This document shows, in pieces, positions 21,180 through 33,951 of a stretch of 64,000 nt of DNA. The position numbers and the translations under genes were made by a program. How positions within the stretch are numbered: position 1 is the first letter of the stretch; every line of letters begins with the position of its first letter. The notes beneath the pieces were generated by a model, which saw nothing but the letters and a program-made list of their open reading frames with translations, ran no database searches and was not told the DNA's origin. This stretch comes from Fennellomyces sp. T-0311 (Eukaryota > Mucoromycota > Mucoromycetes > Mucorales > Lichtheimiaceae). The stretch covers positions 62,001 through 126,000 of the forward strand of contig JALLLT010000050.1 in assembly GCA_025266875.1 (NCBI GenBank), in the 5' to 3' direction.

Positions 21180-23462
21180 ATTCTATTCAACAAAAAAGGC
21201 TTGCGGGATGATTTTCCGAGGCACTGGCCTTTGGTTTTTCAATTTTTTGGGGAGTTTCTCGATTCGTATCTTTTTCATTTCATGTGCAATTCTTGCTCTT
21301 ACATTTCATTTCGTATGCTTTACATATTGACTTCTTCCATTTCATATAATTTTGGCCGATTTGCGTTTAGCTGGGACTCGCACGTTTTCACACCTCACTC
21401 AGTTCCTAATTTCAGAGACATGGCTCAACGGTTCTGCAATGTACACGGTATGATGTACCTACTACAAAGGCTAAAGCAAGCACTTACATCACAAAAGCGT
21501 CTTGTAAATACTGCTTAAAAGCCAAAAACTGCCTTTCTTCCAGTAAGCTTTTCTTCACCATTAACTTTTTACACAGTATGTACCATTACTAGATGGGCCT
21601 CTAATATCTCTGCAAAGCGTACCTATATATCAAGGATAAGTATCCATTACGTAACTGGTCAAATCAGTAAACGTGCTTAAAGATGCCTACGAACTGGATT
21701 CCGCTGCCAGCTCAAAATCACACCGGATGCAAAAAGTTAATACAGTATCTTCTGCTTACCAAAGCAACTCCTCAAGCCTTAAGATAAGTGACGACCTTCA
21801 TGTCTTTCGACTGCAGCTATATTTATCTAGCCTTCACCTAGCAAATCATGGTGTAATTACATTTGCCTTCGATACGTACCATGTCTTGAAACTGAAGCAC
21901 CGGATATAATCTACGACTGAAAGTCAAAGTTCAGTATAACATTAGACAACCTTGTTCGTTTTGCTCTGGACGTCATTTGTGGTGCTTAGCAAAGCAACCT
22001 TTTGCCTCACCATATGTGCGTTTTCTTGGTAACAAGTCATGTTGAATCTTTTACATCCCTTAGCTGTCATCTATTCCAAATTCTGTGAGCTACTAAAGCA
22101 CCAACGTTTATAAAGAAGATACGCACGCCCGTTTTTGAAGGGGGTATGTCAACTTTCTGGAGTGAAAGTCATATGCATGAGGGAGGCGCATCAAAATTTT
22201 TATCCACTTTCTTAATCTTTTGGTGAATAGTGGAAAACTGAAAATGTTTCGTTCCATTTCTACCTAAAAATTATGTATTGCTTGGATGATCATTTGTCGT
22301 TTGGTAGTAAAAAAAAAGACACCAGCAGAATGTATAGGAATATCAGCACCAACACCGGCACGGTGTATGCTGGACAAGTTGCATGGTAATTGGCATAAAG
22401 TTCATCAGCTAGACGAAGGGAAGCGGAAGATGCCGAGAGATGTGTTGATGGCAATAATGTAGAGGAGACTCTTCTTTTGCACATCATGTGATACTGGTCA
22501 ACGGTATGTGGGGAGGATAACGATGGATTGGCAGTTTTTAACGAAATATCCAGTAGATGCCTCACTGCGTTAGTTGATAAGATCGGTAAGTATCCTCGAT
22601 ATGGATATACTAAAAGAGTATATAACAGGGATTGGACGATAGCATTCAATGTCTTTTCCCTAATAATAAAGAGAACTGGATAGTGTACACACGAATGACA
22701 CAGCCACCGCAAAATGCAGTCATAGAAAAAGAGATGACGGAAAACAGCGTTAAGGTGTTCAATTCGACCGAGATACCGTTGTCAAATCCTAGCGCCCAAT
22801 GTGATCATTCTCTTCGTTACCATCACCTTCGTTCACCCCGGGGTCACCACAAACACCCGCCATTGCCATCCCCGCTTTTATATTTAATATTACTATGACC
22901 CCATAAAAAAGCCGAACAATAGCAACAGTTTATGTTACGCACATATGCAGTTTTTCGGTTTTTAGCCGACAAATCTGTCTGTTTCTTTTTCATGGTTCCA
23001 GCTATACGGAACATGCATCTACGTTTGCACACTTATTTTGTCATATGGATATCATGTGAATCCATCCATGGTTACAACAGTCATAGCACGCCGGATCCCG
23101 TTAAATACCAGGCAACAGCAACCTTGGTCTGCGTACATAATTCCTGCTTCTCCTACCACTGGACATATTTCCATCGATAAACCTTTCTGTGCTGTGCTCT
23201 CTTGCTCGAACAAAGGCAAAAATGAAACGGGGGGCGGATGAATGGAAAGTTGGGCTTGTGTAACCGATAAAATGATGTAAAAAAGAGATCAATGGCAAAT
23301 CTCCAAGCAGCTATTGTACAATCTTAAAAAGAACAACTTGGTTTACCCCGCTGTTGCTTTGTAAGACAAAATGATTTTTACCCGCTATTTCACGCCTGTC
23401 GGTAAAAATGCACATGCCAAAAAAATTATGTTATCAGTTCCTTCTTTCTCTTTCTCTGCTCC

Positions 23463-24545
23463 ATGGCGAATGCGGCAAAAGACGACGTAATACCGTTTGA
23501 AGAATACAGACTTCCGCCCGTCGGCCACGCAGTGTCTGGTGCTGTGGGCTCCACTATTGCCAACTTGTTCATTTACCCACTCGACATGTAAAAAAAAAGT
23601 TTGAGAAAGCATACAATGGAGGGTTTGACTCATGACCATTACAGTTCGACGACTCGGTTACAACTCGAAAACAAGACCAAGAAACGAGGACTGTTGGAGG
23701 TGATCAAGGCGATTTACAAGAATGAAGGAGGACTCCGTGGACTGTATGCAGGACTTGGAGCGGATACACTCGCCACGGTACTATCCAGCTTCATTTACTT
23801 TTACTGCTATACGGCGTTGCGCAATGTTCAGGAAAAATTCAACACGAACATGGGAAAGAAGGCTCAATTGAACGTTGCGCAAGAGTTGTTTTTGGGTGCT
23901 GAAGCTGCATTGATCTCTCGCCTATTCACAACGCCAGTTTCCAACGTCACCACTCGGCTGCAAACGGCCGGCAAGGATGCCAAGGGGTTCACTCAGACCG
24001 TGCGCGATATTTATAAGGAAAAAGGCATCTTGGGCTTCTGGACAGGCTACCGCGCGTCCATCCTCCTGGTCTCCAACCCCTCCATCACCTACTTTGTCCT
24101 TGAAAAGGCAAAGGCCTTGTATCTCCGTGCGCACAAAAAGACTTCATTATCGCCGCTCGAGGTCTTTTTCGTGTCTGCGCTGGCAAAGACCGTCGCTACC
24201 ATGGTCACCTATCCATTCATCTTTGTGCGCACCAGCATGGTTGCTCATGGCAGTGATGTCAAGGGGAAGGGCAAGCCGGTGGAGGATAAAAAGGGAATGA
24301 TTGCGTTCATGCAACATGTGATCAAGCGCGATGGTCCAGCGGGCCTTTACAAGGTAAGAGTGCGGATTTCGTCATGCATAGGTCAAAAACTTGACTGGTT
24401 GCTTTTGTAGGGCATGCGCGCACAGATCACAAAGGGCTTTTTCAATCAAGGCATCATGTACATGATCAAGGACCGTGTCGCGAACTACCTCGCCCTCGCA
24501 TTCTACACCTCCATGATCATCAAAAGACGAACACTCCAACAATAG
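23463..24545 (+). CDS. Peroxisomal-type adenine nucleotide carrier (ANT1/PMP47-like)
   Basis: Mitochondrial-carrier-family protein of 322 residues in three exons (23463-23587, 23645-24353, 24411-24545; the sum is divisible by three). Repeat signatures are YPLDISTTRLQ, TPVSNVTTRLQ and YPFIFVRTSM, with GLRGLYAGLGADTLATVL and GFWTGYRASILLVSNPSI between them. The degenerate second and third signatures and the general sequence resemble PMP47/Ant1/SLC25A17, which exchange ATP, AMP or CoA-type cofactors across the peroxisomal membrane for fatty acid activation. A mitochondrial location cannot be excluded from sequence alone. The first exon ends in the middle of the first signature, a phase confirmed by the restored DISTTR. 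Confidence 0.82.
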
Positions 24546-24932
24546 AAGCTTACTTTCATTATTAAACACATTTCCACATACGCTGATTGCTCTTAGTGCT
24601 TGCTAATGCTTCGTCGAGCTGGTGCCATCATTACATCACAGATATTGTGTAACCAGATCACCAAACGCATCCACCGCCCAATACCTGCCACCTTGATATC
24701 CCTATGGACACAGCATGAGGCATCGTGGCGGAGGACGAGGCTGGTTTCTTTATATGTAAGGCAAAGAAACATCCATCGATGGATAAAAGATTATGCTCTT
24801 TTGCATGGCCCGTCCCCCAAAGTTGCATGACCTCTCCCCCCACAATGCTCGGCCCTTTTGCGCGACCCCTTCGTATAAGAGTCGCATTTCACCCAGGTTT
24901 CTTTCCGTCTTTTATCATCACTTTCTCACACC
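24546..24932. other. Spacer upstream of lyase gene
   Basis: A 387-bp spacer between two rightward genes, with C/T-rich sequence shortly before the lyase ATG. Nothing else is seen. Confidence 0.4.
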
Positions 24933-26521
24933 ATGTCGAGCGTCATCAACTCTCATATTTTCAAGGATATTTTCGGCTCGTCAACCATGAGGGGTAACAA
25001 AGAAACGCAACTTCATGCTATGTATTCGAAGCTGATAATATTCAAGAAATCTGGTCTGATCAAGGGCGCACGGGGTATTATCTCGAATGGGAAGCAGCTC
25101 TTGCCAAGGTTCAAGCGCGTCTCAAAATGATTCCGCAAGAAGCCTGCGATGAGATTGTATCCAAGTGTCACGTCGAGAACATTGACTTTGATCAATTGAA
25201 GAAGCAAACCGAACTCATCGGGTATCCTGTCCTTGGTGTCGTTCAGCAACTCGTAGCCATGTGTCGAGACGGGCTTGGGGAATGGTGTCATTGGGGTGCG
25301 ACTACTCAAGATGTGACCGACTCTGCAACTGTTCTTGCTATTCGAGCCTCGTTGAACGTGATCGAGTCGGATCTGGATAACATGATGGCGAGTGTTGCCA
25401 AGCTTGCCGAAAGTCATCAATCGCTACCTAGCAAGTGACTTTTTTTTAAAACATGCCATCAGCATAGTTAGTTAATTATACGGTATAGTGGTTGCCAGAA
25501 GCAATTTGCAGCAAGCAGTTCCTATAAGTTTTGGTTTCAAGATGGCAAGGTTGTTGGCTACTCTTCAACGCCATAAGCAACGATTGACGGAGGTCCGTGC
25601 GCGAGTGCTTACTTTGGAATTCAGTGGAGCAGCAGGTACTTTGGCGACTTTAGATCAGAATCAAGCAATGGAATGCCAGGAAGAGCTTGCCAAAGAACTG
25701 GGGCTTGCGCAACCTGAAATCGCGTGGCATACCGAACGTGACAGAATTGCTGAAGTGGGGGCATTCCTTGCTATTCTTACTGGGACTTTGTCCAAAGCTG
25801 CCACTGATATCAAGGTAATGATATTAAAAATGGTACCATGAAGAACTATGCTCACGTATTGACTTTATAACAGCTGATGATGCAAACGGAAGTTGGAGAA
25901 GTATCTGAACCTTACATGCCTCATCGCGGGTCCAGTTCTACCATGCCAAACAAATTTAACCCGATCAGCTGCGTCTATATCCATGCAATCGCCGCCACAG
26001 TAAGACAACAATGCGCTGCGTTGATGGATGCCATGGTGGAAGATCATGAACGTTCTACTGGTCCATGGGAAATTGGTATTTTGTTTTACATCCAATACCT
26101 GGTACGTACGGATATTAAAAAGAAAGCTATTATCATAGAATGGATCGTCCTTCCAGAAGCGTTTGTCCTTACCGGTGGAGCTCTCGATCAAGCAAAAACA
26201 CTCTTTGCCGGTCTTCAAGTTCATCCTGAAAATATGGCTCGCAACCTCGCATTGACGAAAGGTCTGGTAGTCTCAGAAGCTGTCATGATGGGTCTTGCAC
26301 CAAAGCTGGGAAGACAAACAGCACATGATATTGTGTATGATGCTTGTCGTGCAGCGGTTACAAATGATGAAATGCTTGCTACTGTTCTCAAGCAAAACTC
26401 AAAGGTCACGGAAGCGCTTTCCAATGACAAAATCGATAACCTTTGCGATCCGGCAAATTATTTGGGTCTGAGTAGAGTCATGGTCGATCGAGTCTTGACA
26501 AGTTACAAAAAGTCGCTCTAA
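24933..26521 (+). CDS. Fumarase/aspartase-superfamily lyase (carboxymuconate cycloisomerase/adenylosuccinate lyase-like)
   Basis: Homotetrameric lyase-fold enzyme of 451 residues. Exons are 24933-24993, 25047-25430, 25489-25814, 25874-26075 and 26139-26521 (sum divisible by three). Conserved regions are present in order: IWSDQGRTGYYLEWEAALA, EWCHWGATTQDVTDSA, NLQQAVPISFGFKMA, EFSGAAGTLATL, WHTERDRIAEVG and the superfamily signature GSSTMPNKFNPISC. The QQAVPISFG and ERDRIAEVGAFLAILTGTL stretches are closest to 3-carboxy-cis,cis-muconate cycloisomerase-like proteins, which act in protocatechuate breakdown; true adenylosuccinate lyase is the alternative. The second intron begins with GC (GCAAGT) instead of GT. 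The signature has Asn and Phe where His/Gln and Arg/Lys are common. Confidence 0.85.
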
Positions 26522-27062
26522 TGGTATTGCAATATGCACTTCCATAATAAACGTCAAAGCACTGTATTTAACTCACTCAGTGACTGCGAAAATACGTCCT
26601 TGCGAGTTAGTGTGTTGCCTTTTTTAATCAAGTTTAGAGCTGGCTATCCCTGAGTATACATCTTCAGGCCTATATTAAATGAATGATGAGAGAACACATA
26701 GCAACGAACACGGCTTGAAACGACGGTTGCCAAGAAAGGATTGCTGTGCTACGTACACCACTTGAATGTGGCGTAATGATCTGTAAATACTTCAACTGTC
26801 ACAATAATACCGCCTAAGTTTATTATTAGCGATCATGGATTCTATAGAGCAAGTATCAAAAGGACTAATCAATGCTATGGATTGGCGGTTACATCAAATA
26901 GTGAACAATTCAAGAAATACAATAACAATAGTTTGGACTAAATTTATAAGTGACGATACAAGGCTTGGGCAGCAGAATTGACAAAAGGGGAGGTGATTGC
27001 GAAACAAGAAAAATAGGGCTCACACTCCAGTAACCAGAGTTCTTGACTTTCCGGCATTTCTC
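26522..27062. other. Spacer upstream of F-box gene
   Basis: AT-rich 540-bp spacer between two rightward genes. No gene or repeat is recognised. Confidence 0.4.
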
Positions 27063-27119
27063 ATGTTAATCATAACTACAGATCCCGGTGTCGACAGTAC
27101 TCGTGATTCAGGAACCGGA

Positions 27120-29134
27120 ATGACCAAGCAACTGGGATTCATCTCTGCGTTGCCCAGTGACATTGTATTCGAAATATTTGAATACCTGAATCAGCGAGAT
27201 TGTCTGGCTTGCCTGACCGTCTGCCACGATTGGTACAACATAATCCCTCAATATACGCAAGGCATATGGAAAGAACTACGACTCGACACACGACACGCGT
27301 CCGGAGACTACCAGCGCCTTGGGCGATGCTTGGGGAGGCATGTAAAGCATGTGATTATTTCACGGCGGAATAAACAAGAGCAACAAATCGAACAAGAGCA
27401 GCTGCATTCCATTATGCGAAAACTTATCGACTGGGAATGCATCGAGGTTGAATCCTTTGGTGTGTTGAGCATATTTGGGGGCGGGGAACCAAAGTGGGGC
27501 ATGTTCTAATAATGTATCCCCTTCAATTAACTTCAGAACTTGAATGTGGCATCACGGCAGAAGACCAGACAACGTTTGTCGACTTATTGCAGCAGTTAGC
27601 ACCACAATTAACACATTTGCGGCTGGTAAACCACATGTCGCTGGTCAACATAATGCACCTCATTTGTGCTTTGCCCGAAGTCACCCATTTCACATGCTAC
27701 TTTTCCGAAGCCTTGGAGACTGATCGGGAGGTGGCCGTTTCAGCAAACATACCCATCGAATATGTCACAAAGATCATAAATCTGCAATTGGATGCCTGGT
27801 GGCTTATAAGCAAGCAACAGAGGGAGTCCCTTTTGAAACGATGTCCGAACTTGCAATGCTATATCGATCCACGCCAGGATCAACAAGAAATGATTGATCT
27901 CGATGAAGTCTTTCAGTATTGTCCAAAGATCAAGATATATTCAGCCGAGCACATCGAGGACTGGCAACACGAAAAATATCTTGCATACATGAACAACAAT
28001 TTATCTGGACTCAGATGCTTTCATGTAGTTAACAGCATTGAATTTCACCAAGTCGCTCACATACTGGATAAATATCAAGGCACCTTGGAACATCTCAGCA
28101 TTTTTGTTAGCGACTGGTACCCTGATTGGCCAAATCTGTCTGAATTGGTCCAGCTTCCAAATCTGCGTACGCTGATCTATCACGCGTCCACTCTCGATGC
28201 GAACTCTTTCCGTATTATGCTCAATCACAGTCCTCGTTTGGAGACGGTCGATCTGTATTTATACTCGTCTTTCCTTCACCTGACCCTCAATACTTTACGC
28301 TCGCTTCATGTTTTGCATTCATTGCGCTACTTTACCTGCCACAGTGTTGTGCTTAATGAAGACCTTTCGCTTCTAACTTTGCTGGAACGTTTTCCTGCTT
28401 TGGAGGAGCTGGTACTTTATGATGCAACGCTATCTCCGAATCTACCTCGATATTTCGAATCTCCAAAACATTTAAAGTACTTGGAACTTGGCGGCATTTC
28501 GTGGAATTACGACGACGACGATGATGATCAGGAAGCGACAATTGTACGTTTTTTCAAGTGCTTGACTGCCAGTTCGAAACTCCAAGTCTTAAAATTGACT
28601 ATGATGGTAATATCTGGACCCGACCTACTGATGGAAATTTCCTCGCTATCAACGCTCAACCATCTCGAAGTGCAACTTGGTCGAGACCTGCAAGGAATGG
28701 AAGAAGTGTTGCTAGAATTTATCAAAACACTGCAGAACGCAGTCATCAAGACGTTGAAGATTTTTTCGGTCTTCGGACTATCTTTTGATGCAGCCGCCGC
28801 CTTGGCCGACTTACCGTACCTCACGACACTCTGTATTGGAGGGGATGTTATTTTCGAAACCGACGTACGAGTTAACAAGAAAGGCTTTTTGGAATTACTA
28901 CAGAAAAGTTCACGATTGGATACTTTCATGATCATTGGTCAATTTGTGCTTGAAGACGGAAACCAGCAACTCGAGCATAGTCATATAGTCTCTCTCGTAG
29001 GGCAAATACAAGCATCCAAGACGCCTGGTACTAGATCTCAATCTTGGGACGTGCAACATCTTCAGAGCCATTTCGTCAAAAGTTTGAGACGATATGAGGA
29101 CATCCTTTACATTACCAATCGTATAGTCTGGTAG
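27120..29134 (+). CDS. F-box protein with leucine-rich region
   Basis: Probable substrate receptor of an SCF ubiquitin ligase, about 645 residues. The F-box is at the N-terminus: ALPSDIVFEIFEYLNQRDCL followed by CLTVCHDWYNIIPQ (about residues 10-45). The rest is a long series of irregular leucine-rich repeats such as LTHLRLVNHMSLVNIMHLI and LVQLPNLRTLIYHASTLDAN. An intron at 27460-27536 (77 nt, branch-like CAATTAAC) joins IEVESF to ELECGITAEDQ, bridging what otherwise looks like two overlapping frames. The ATG at 27120 is preferred because the F-box follows at once; an in-frame ATG at 27063 is possible. A DDDDDDQ run lies in the C-terminal half. The target is unknown. Confidence 0.83.
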
Positions 29135-29170
29135 TTAAGTCATTAAAATCTCCCATCCTTTAATAAAATG

Positions 29171-30125
29171 TACAGTGAACCCCCGCTTTTTTCCTACGCG
29201 GATGGAACACCCGAAAGTGCTGAAAACGCAGGAGTGAGGAAGTAACGGGGGTTACACAAAGTGGTATGCGCTGGGTATTAGTAATTGTCGAAGCACCGTT
29301 CATTTCTTTGTATGTGTTTATTTGATTTACATGTCTGTCGCTATAGCTATAGATAGATGTGTATCTATATGGATAAGGTACTGTATGTTTTTTTTGGGTC
29401 GGAAAGAATGATGTTATACTATATTACATTATATAAAGCACAATAGCATATCACAAGCAATGGTGATCTGTTACTATGCCTTTTTTTGGTACCTGCTTAA
29501 TATGTCACGTAGAGTTGCATTGTTAGCTTCAGGGATCGTTTAATACCGGTGAAAGTCAAGTAATAATAAGCTACAGAATACAGTCGGTTCATTGTCCCGG
29601 CTAAACTAATTCACAACATAGTTGCTGCCGAATGATCATTTGGATCGAGGCACGATATATGAGCCAATAAGTGCTATGGAAGATTACTGATGCTGTCACA
29701 ATGGCGGCCGATACCATATTTGAGGTACACTGTTAGGATTGAAGAACCGATCACCCCACAGAGTTTACGTGAAATAACTAAGCCTAATCGAAATGGTGAT
29801 TGAAATTCTCGATCATCCAGGACAAACCCCAACAGCAGATGCTTTGCGTAGCATTCGTGATGATCTATTCAGGCGCGCTCATACGACACATTCGTACAAT
29901 ACATCACTTTTTATTAGAAAATAAAGGGATATACACGCTTTCAAAGCATCCTTATGATCATTTAGACATAGTTTTATTCATACCCCGTTTTTTTTCCTCA
30001 GAGTAAGCTGAAGGCAAACAAGAAAATTTTGAGGATGGGAAAATTAACACTAAGATCGAGCGGATGGCATAGCTAAACCAGGGAAAACACCGAGGGAAAG
30101 GAGGAGAAAGTGGGGGTTCACTGTA
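29171..30125. mobile_element. Pogo/Tc1-mariner-type transposon remnant (MITE-like)
   Basis: A 951-bp element (29173-30123) bounded by inverted termini. The left end reads CAGTGAACCCCCGCTTTTTT, and the right end reads CAGTGAACCCCCACTTTCTC when reverse-complemented. It is flanked on both sides by TA, the target duplication of the Tc1/mariner/pogo superfamily. Just inside the left end, near 29243-29256, an inverted copy of the same C/G motif (AACGGGGGTTAC) forms a sub-terminal repeat. The inside holds only short frames with stops, so no working transposase is encoded. It is either a deletion derivative or a MITE mobilised in trans. Confidence 0.82.
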
Positions 30126-30824
30126 TTCATATCCTTTGACCGGTTCGACTATAGTGATTTCCACATTCCTTTACCTTGTATCATCTCTTGCTCGTAAGGT
30201 AAAGAACAGCTTTCCGAGCATAGATACAAATCATTTGTTCGTCAATTAATCACGTAAACAGGCAAGAGTGCGTGATTGGAGATGACATAGATAAATTCGC
30301 CTCGACAACATTACAAAAAGGTGCCATATGTTTGATTGAGCATTTGGGGATGGGATATGCACCTAAGACAAATACAAGGACACCATAATACTTAGTTTAT
30401 AATTACGCAACCTTTTCACAAATCACATCCTAAAACACTTTAGTTACACTGCACCTTCTTTCCCTAATTTGAACAAAAAGTGTTTCTAGAAATCAATGTC
30501 GCCAAAGGCAAATTTAGTTAATACATGCCAAATACACTTTTTAGAAGTATTTCATCTGAATCTCGATCCAAGATTGTGAGACGCTTACCATGCCGATGGG
30601 ACCAGTACTAATATGGCCATGGGGTCGCACTTTGTTGGAATCGAATCTCGATATAGTAAGTTTACTCGTCTAGGGCTTTCCAGAAAAACTCACGCCAGTG
30701 CTCTGTCAAATGAAGAAGTTCTGGTCAGGGCGTATGCGAGTAAGGGGCCGGACTTCCCAATTAGGCAAGCGTAATAGCAACAATTATGCAGCTCGTTTTC
30801 GCGTTTTCCTAGCCATAACAAATC
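30126..30824. other. Spacer between transposon remnant and PTM1-like gene
   Basis: About 700 bp of AT-rich sequence with no recognised gene. The promoter of the downstream gene should lie at its right end. Confidence 0.4.
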
Positions 30825-32967
30825 ATGAAGTACCTAATCGTCCTTCTGCTACTATGTCACCTCGCCTTCTACCCACGCTGCTCATCTGAAGAAGTGTATT
30901 TGGTAAAATGCAATGAAATTGTTAAAGAAACAAAAAAAAAAAAGGTAAACTGATTTGACATTTTTAGAGTAGCATTGAGTATTTAGCAACGACATGTTCA
31001 GGAGTTTGGAGTCAGAGCGTCATTCCAGGTGGTTCCCCCGCCTATATTCAAGGTACAAACATGACGCAAAACAGAAGGAAGTAAAGCAAGATTGTCAATC
31101 TATTGCGTCATTAGTTACCATTGGGGGAGGATCTCACGGTCAGGTCGCCATGGCAATCTACGAATGGCAAGATTCACATCGTATTGGAGTTCGGGACACG
31201 AACGGAGAGGTACAGGTGGCTGCGGTTGACAAATTTCTGTTGACTTGGGGGAGGGAGAGAAAGTGATCGATCACGATACCACAACTTTGGTTGCTTACCA
31301 CAACTTTGGTTATATGATAGGCAATCTACGTATGCTCAAAGAAGGCAGAGGCGGAAAAACTATGCGACGGGGCTCAGATCGGTCAGTTCATTATACAGCC
31401 TAACGCTACTTCGGTATTATCGGCCGTGTTTGATGTTCAATCGGGAAAGGGCGAAGCGGCGCTTTACAAGGTCGAGAAGACCGGATTTTACTGTGTGATT
31501 ATGGCGCCATCGTCGAATGAAGACGATACGTATTTTGACGCGTGGGTCGAATGGAAGCATCCATATGGCCGTCTGCCAGCAATGGATTATCCCAAATTAC
31601 TGGTACGTCCAGAATTGATTTGCGAGAGTAAAGTGCTGAATCTTTTTTTAGTATTATGGAATTTTTTCACTGATCTATTTGTTGGTCGGTGTGGCGTGGG
31701 GCATTCAGTCCTATCGCTACTGGGACGACGTTCTTCCGGTGCAACATTTTTTGTCAGGAGCCATTTTCTATCTGACCGTTGAAATGACGTTTAACTGGGG
31801 CTTCTGGGAAGCGTATAATCAAACAGGGAAAGCGTGTAAGTTGGATGATCACTTTGTGATACTGTTGAGTGGTTTGAACTTACTTTAAATATACTAGCGT
31901 ATGGGTTGCTCGTGTTGGTTGCATTGTTGAACGCGGGAAGAACCAGGTGAACTTTTCAAACACAGAGAACTTTCAATCAAAATGAGCATTCTTGTTCTGA
32001 CGTTAGCAAAAAAAATAGTATCTCGTTCTTTATGCTTCTCATCGTGTGTATGGGGTACAGTGTGGTAAAGTAAGTCTAATACTATTTTGGCACTTAGACC
32101 CACCGCTTTTGCTGATCGTGTATTATGTGCACAGGCCACAGCTCGGGTCTACCATGAAGCACTGTGCAATTTTAGCATGTGCGCATTTCTTTTTCGGTGT
32201 AATATACTCTTTAGGCACCATGCTTTTATCACCAGGTTCGGTTGAACTGTGTCTGTGATTAATCTGCACACTAAACTTCCCGAGCCTTTGGTCATCTTAG
32301 AATCTGCCGGATTTTTAATGCTGCTTGTAGTATTCCCACTATCGATCACCATGACAATCTTTTACATCTGGACGCTCAACTCAATCGCATCCACTTTGAG
32401 GATCCTCGGTAGAGTGATAACATGCCAAAACAAATTTATGGTTTCATTGTTACATTTGCTGACGTGTTATGTTGTCTAGAAATGCGAAAACAGCATGTCA
32501 AAGTACTGATGTACAAACGGTTGTACCGATTGCTCTTATTCTCGGTGATTATGGTGGCACTAGTCTTTGTCGTTAACATATTTAACTTCTCGGACCGAAA
32601 GTCATCTGACTGGACATCACGGAACTGGAAATGGCGATGGTTCCTACTCGACGGGATGCTCAATATTCTATACTTTATTGTTTTTTTCGTTATCGTCATT
32701 TTATGGAAACCAACAGAAAATAATCACCGCTATGGTCTGGAACAGATCAGCCAAGACGAGGAAGAGGCGTTAGCCCTGGAAAATAATTTGCGGATGCATA
32801 GCACCAATCATGGCCTAGGATTGAAGAATCTGCATGATGAGGACGACGCGGCTATATTTGAACTAGGCGGAGATGCATCCGATAATGAATACGACGACCG
32901 GTATAAACATAGCATACATCCTACCGATGCTAGTGATCGTCGCCCATTAATCGCCGATGATGAGTAA
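30825..32967 (+). CDS. PTM1/TMEM87-family Golgi seven-helix protein
   Basis: Endomembrane protein of the lung-seven-transmembrane/GOST family, involved in Golgi trafficking. The first exon gives a clear signal peptide (MKYLIVLLLLCHLAFYPRCS). The luminal part follows with TTCSGVWSQSVIPGG, GQVAMAIYEWQDSHRIGV, CSKKAEAEKLCDGAQIGQFI and GFYCVIMAP. Seven hydrophobic segments begin at LLVGVAWGIQSYRYWDD and include YLTVEMTFNWGFWEAYN, MLLIVCMGYSVVKPQLG and the family signature WFLLDGMLNILYFIVFFVIV followed by LWKPTENNHRYGL. The cytosolic tail is acidic. There are eight or more exons; the intron after the signal-peptide exon (acceptor at about 30967) and one after AYIQ (about 31052-31113) were set by frame. 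Confidence 0.88.
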
Positions 32968-33257
32968 GTAAATCGAAATACCTCCGTCCCAATAGCGTAT
33001 CACAAACCTGTTTTTTCACGCTCCTACTTTTGTGTAATGTTAGTTTGACCACGAATACAGACACAAGGTTTAATCAACAAGAGGGTTCGCGTTAGCAATC
33101 CACAAACAAATTAATAAAGCATAAGCGATTTTTTTAGTAAGCTATAAGGCTAATCATATGTAATTATAAAATTACTACTAGAACGAATGGAGAAAGCGCT
33201 TAGAAAGGATAGTAGTAATAACGAAAATAAGAGGAAAAACAAGGTTTAATTTATAAG

Positions 33258-33951
33258 TCATCGCGCTTCGCCGGGATGTTGTTGCGCATGATGATTGCCA
33301 TAGGCATGAGCGTATCCTAAATGAAAAGCAGGCTCACGAGGATTTTGATGTCTTGGGTCCTAGAATAGCACAAAACAGGTATTAAAAACACGTTTGCTCT
33401 TATGCAGTAGTTCTTGATCTTACCATGATAATAAAGGGGTTTCTGGGAGGTTGTTTGTTGCATGTTGGCGAAGTAGATGGTGCGCTGGTGCCTGCAACAG
33501 CTATCAAATTTCCGTAGGAATCATAATGGTAATGACGATAAAAGTGCTCTGACGCTTGCGCAGACGCGTGTTCGGACATGGAGTACGGTATATCTGCCAC
33601 TCCACCAGTTGACGTACGCTCAATCAATTTCTGAACATGTCTCAACCGCTCGCTTGCAGGAATCCGGTTTGTATGAACCACTTTACGGTGCACCTTGAAG
33701 TGGCGTCGTAGGTTACTAATTACAGCAAATCGGCGTCCGCAGCCAGGTCTGTTTCAAAAGATTTAATACAAATCGATAAAGTAGCATATACGCGAAAAAA
33801 AATGTACTTACGTGGTACATTCGAAGGGTTTTTCTCCTGTATGTGTGTAAATATGTGTTCGAAGGGCACTAGGTCGACTAAATCCCTTGTGGCAAGTACT
33901 GCACTGGTACCGTCTCTTCTTTTTTAACTCGGCTGCAAGCTCAGTAGACAT
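33258..33951 (-). CDS. Small two-finger C2H2 zinc-finger protein
   Basis: Putative DNA-binding protein of 188 residues in three exons (33951-33812, 33748-33424, 33359-33258; the sum is divisible by three). The first finger is [20 protein letters not shown] with the linker [11 protein letters not shown]; an intron interrupts the second, which continues as [20 protein letters not shown]. The linker and spacing are typical of fungal C2H2 transcription factors. The C-terminal part is His/Ser-rich and ends in HPGEAR after a short last exon. The ATG at 33951 is chosen because the preceding in-frame sequence is T-rich leader. The target genes are unknown. Confidence 0.85.

Larger units (their letters stand above)
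19986..23462. other. Gene-poor region of 3.5 kb
   Basis: No convincing gene. Short open frames occur (20017-20331, 20360-20572, 21144-21518, 22290-22712) without domains, splice structure or good starts. Two roughly 60-bp segments near 20752 and 21122 are about two-thirds identical, which suggests old repetitive DNA. The 22290-22712 minus frame ends in a hydrophobic segment (TVPVLVLIFLYILLVSFF), but its only good ATGs lie far inside. Confidence 0.45.

Noticed and set aside
22290..22712. 140-codon minus frame with a C-terminal hydrophobic segment
   Set aside because: It has no upstream ATG (the frame opens with a non-ATG codon), no domain, and its only good starts lie deep inside. It could be a small tail-anchored protein but is not supported.
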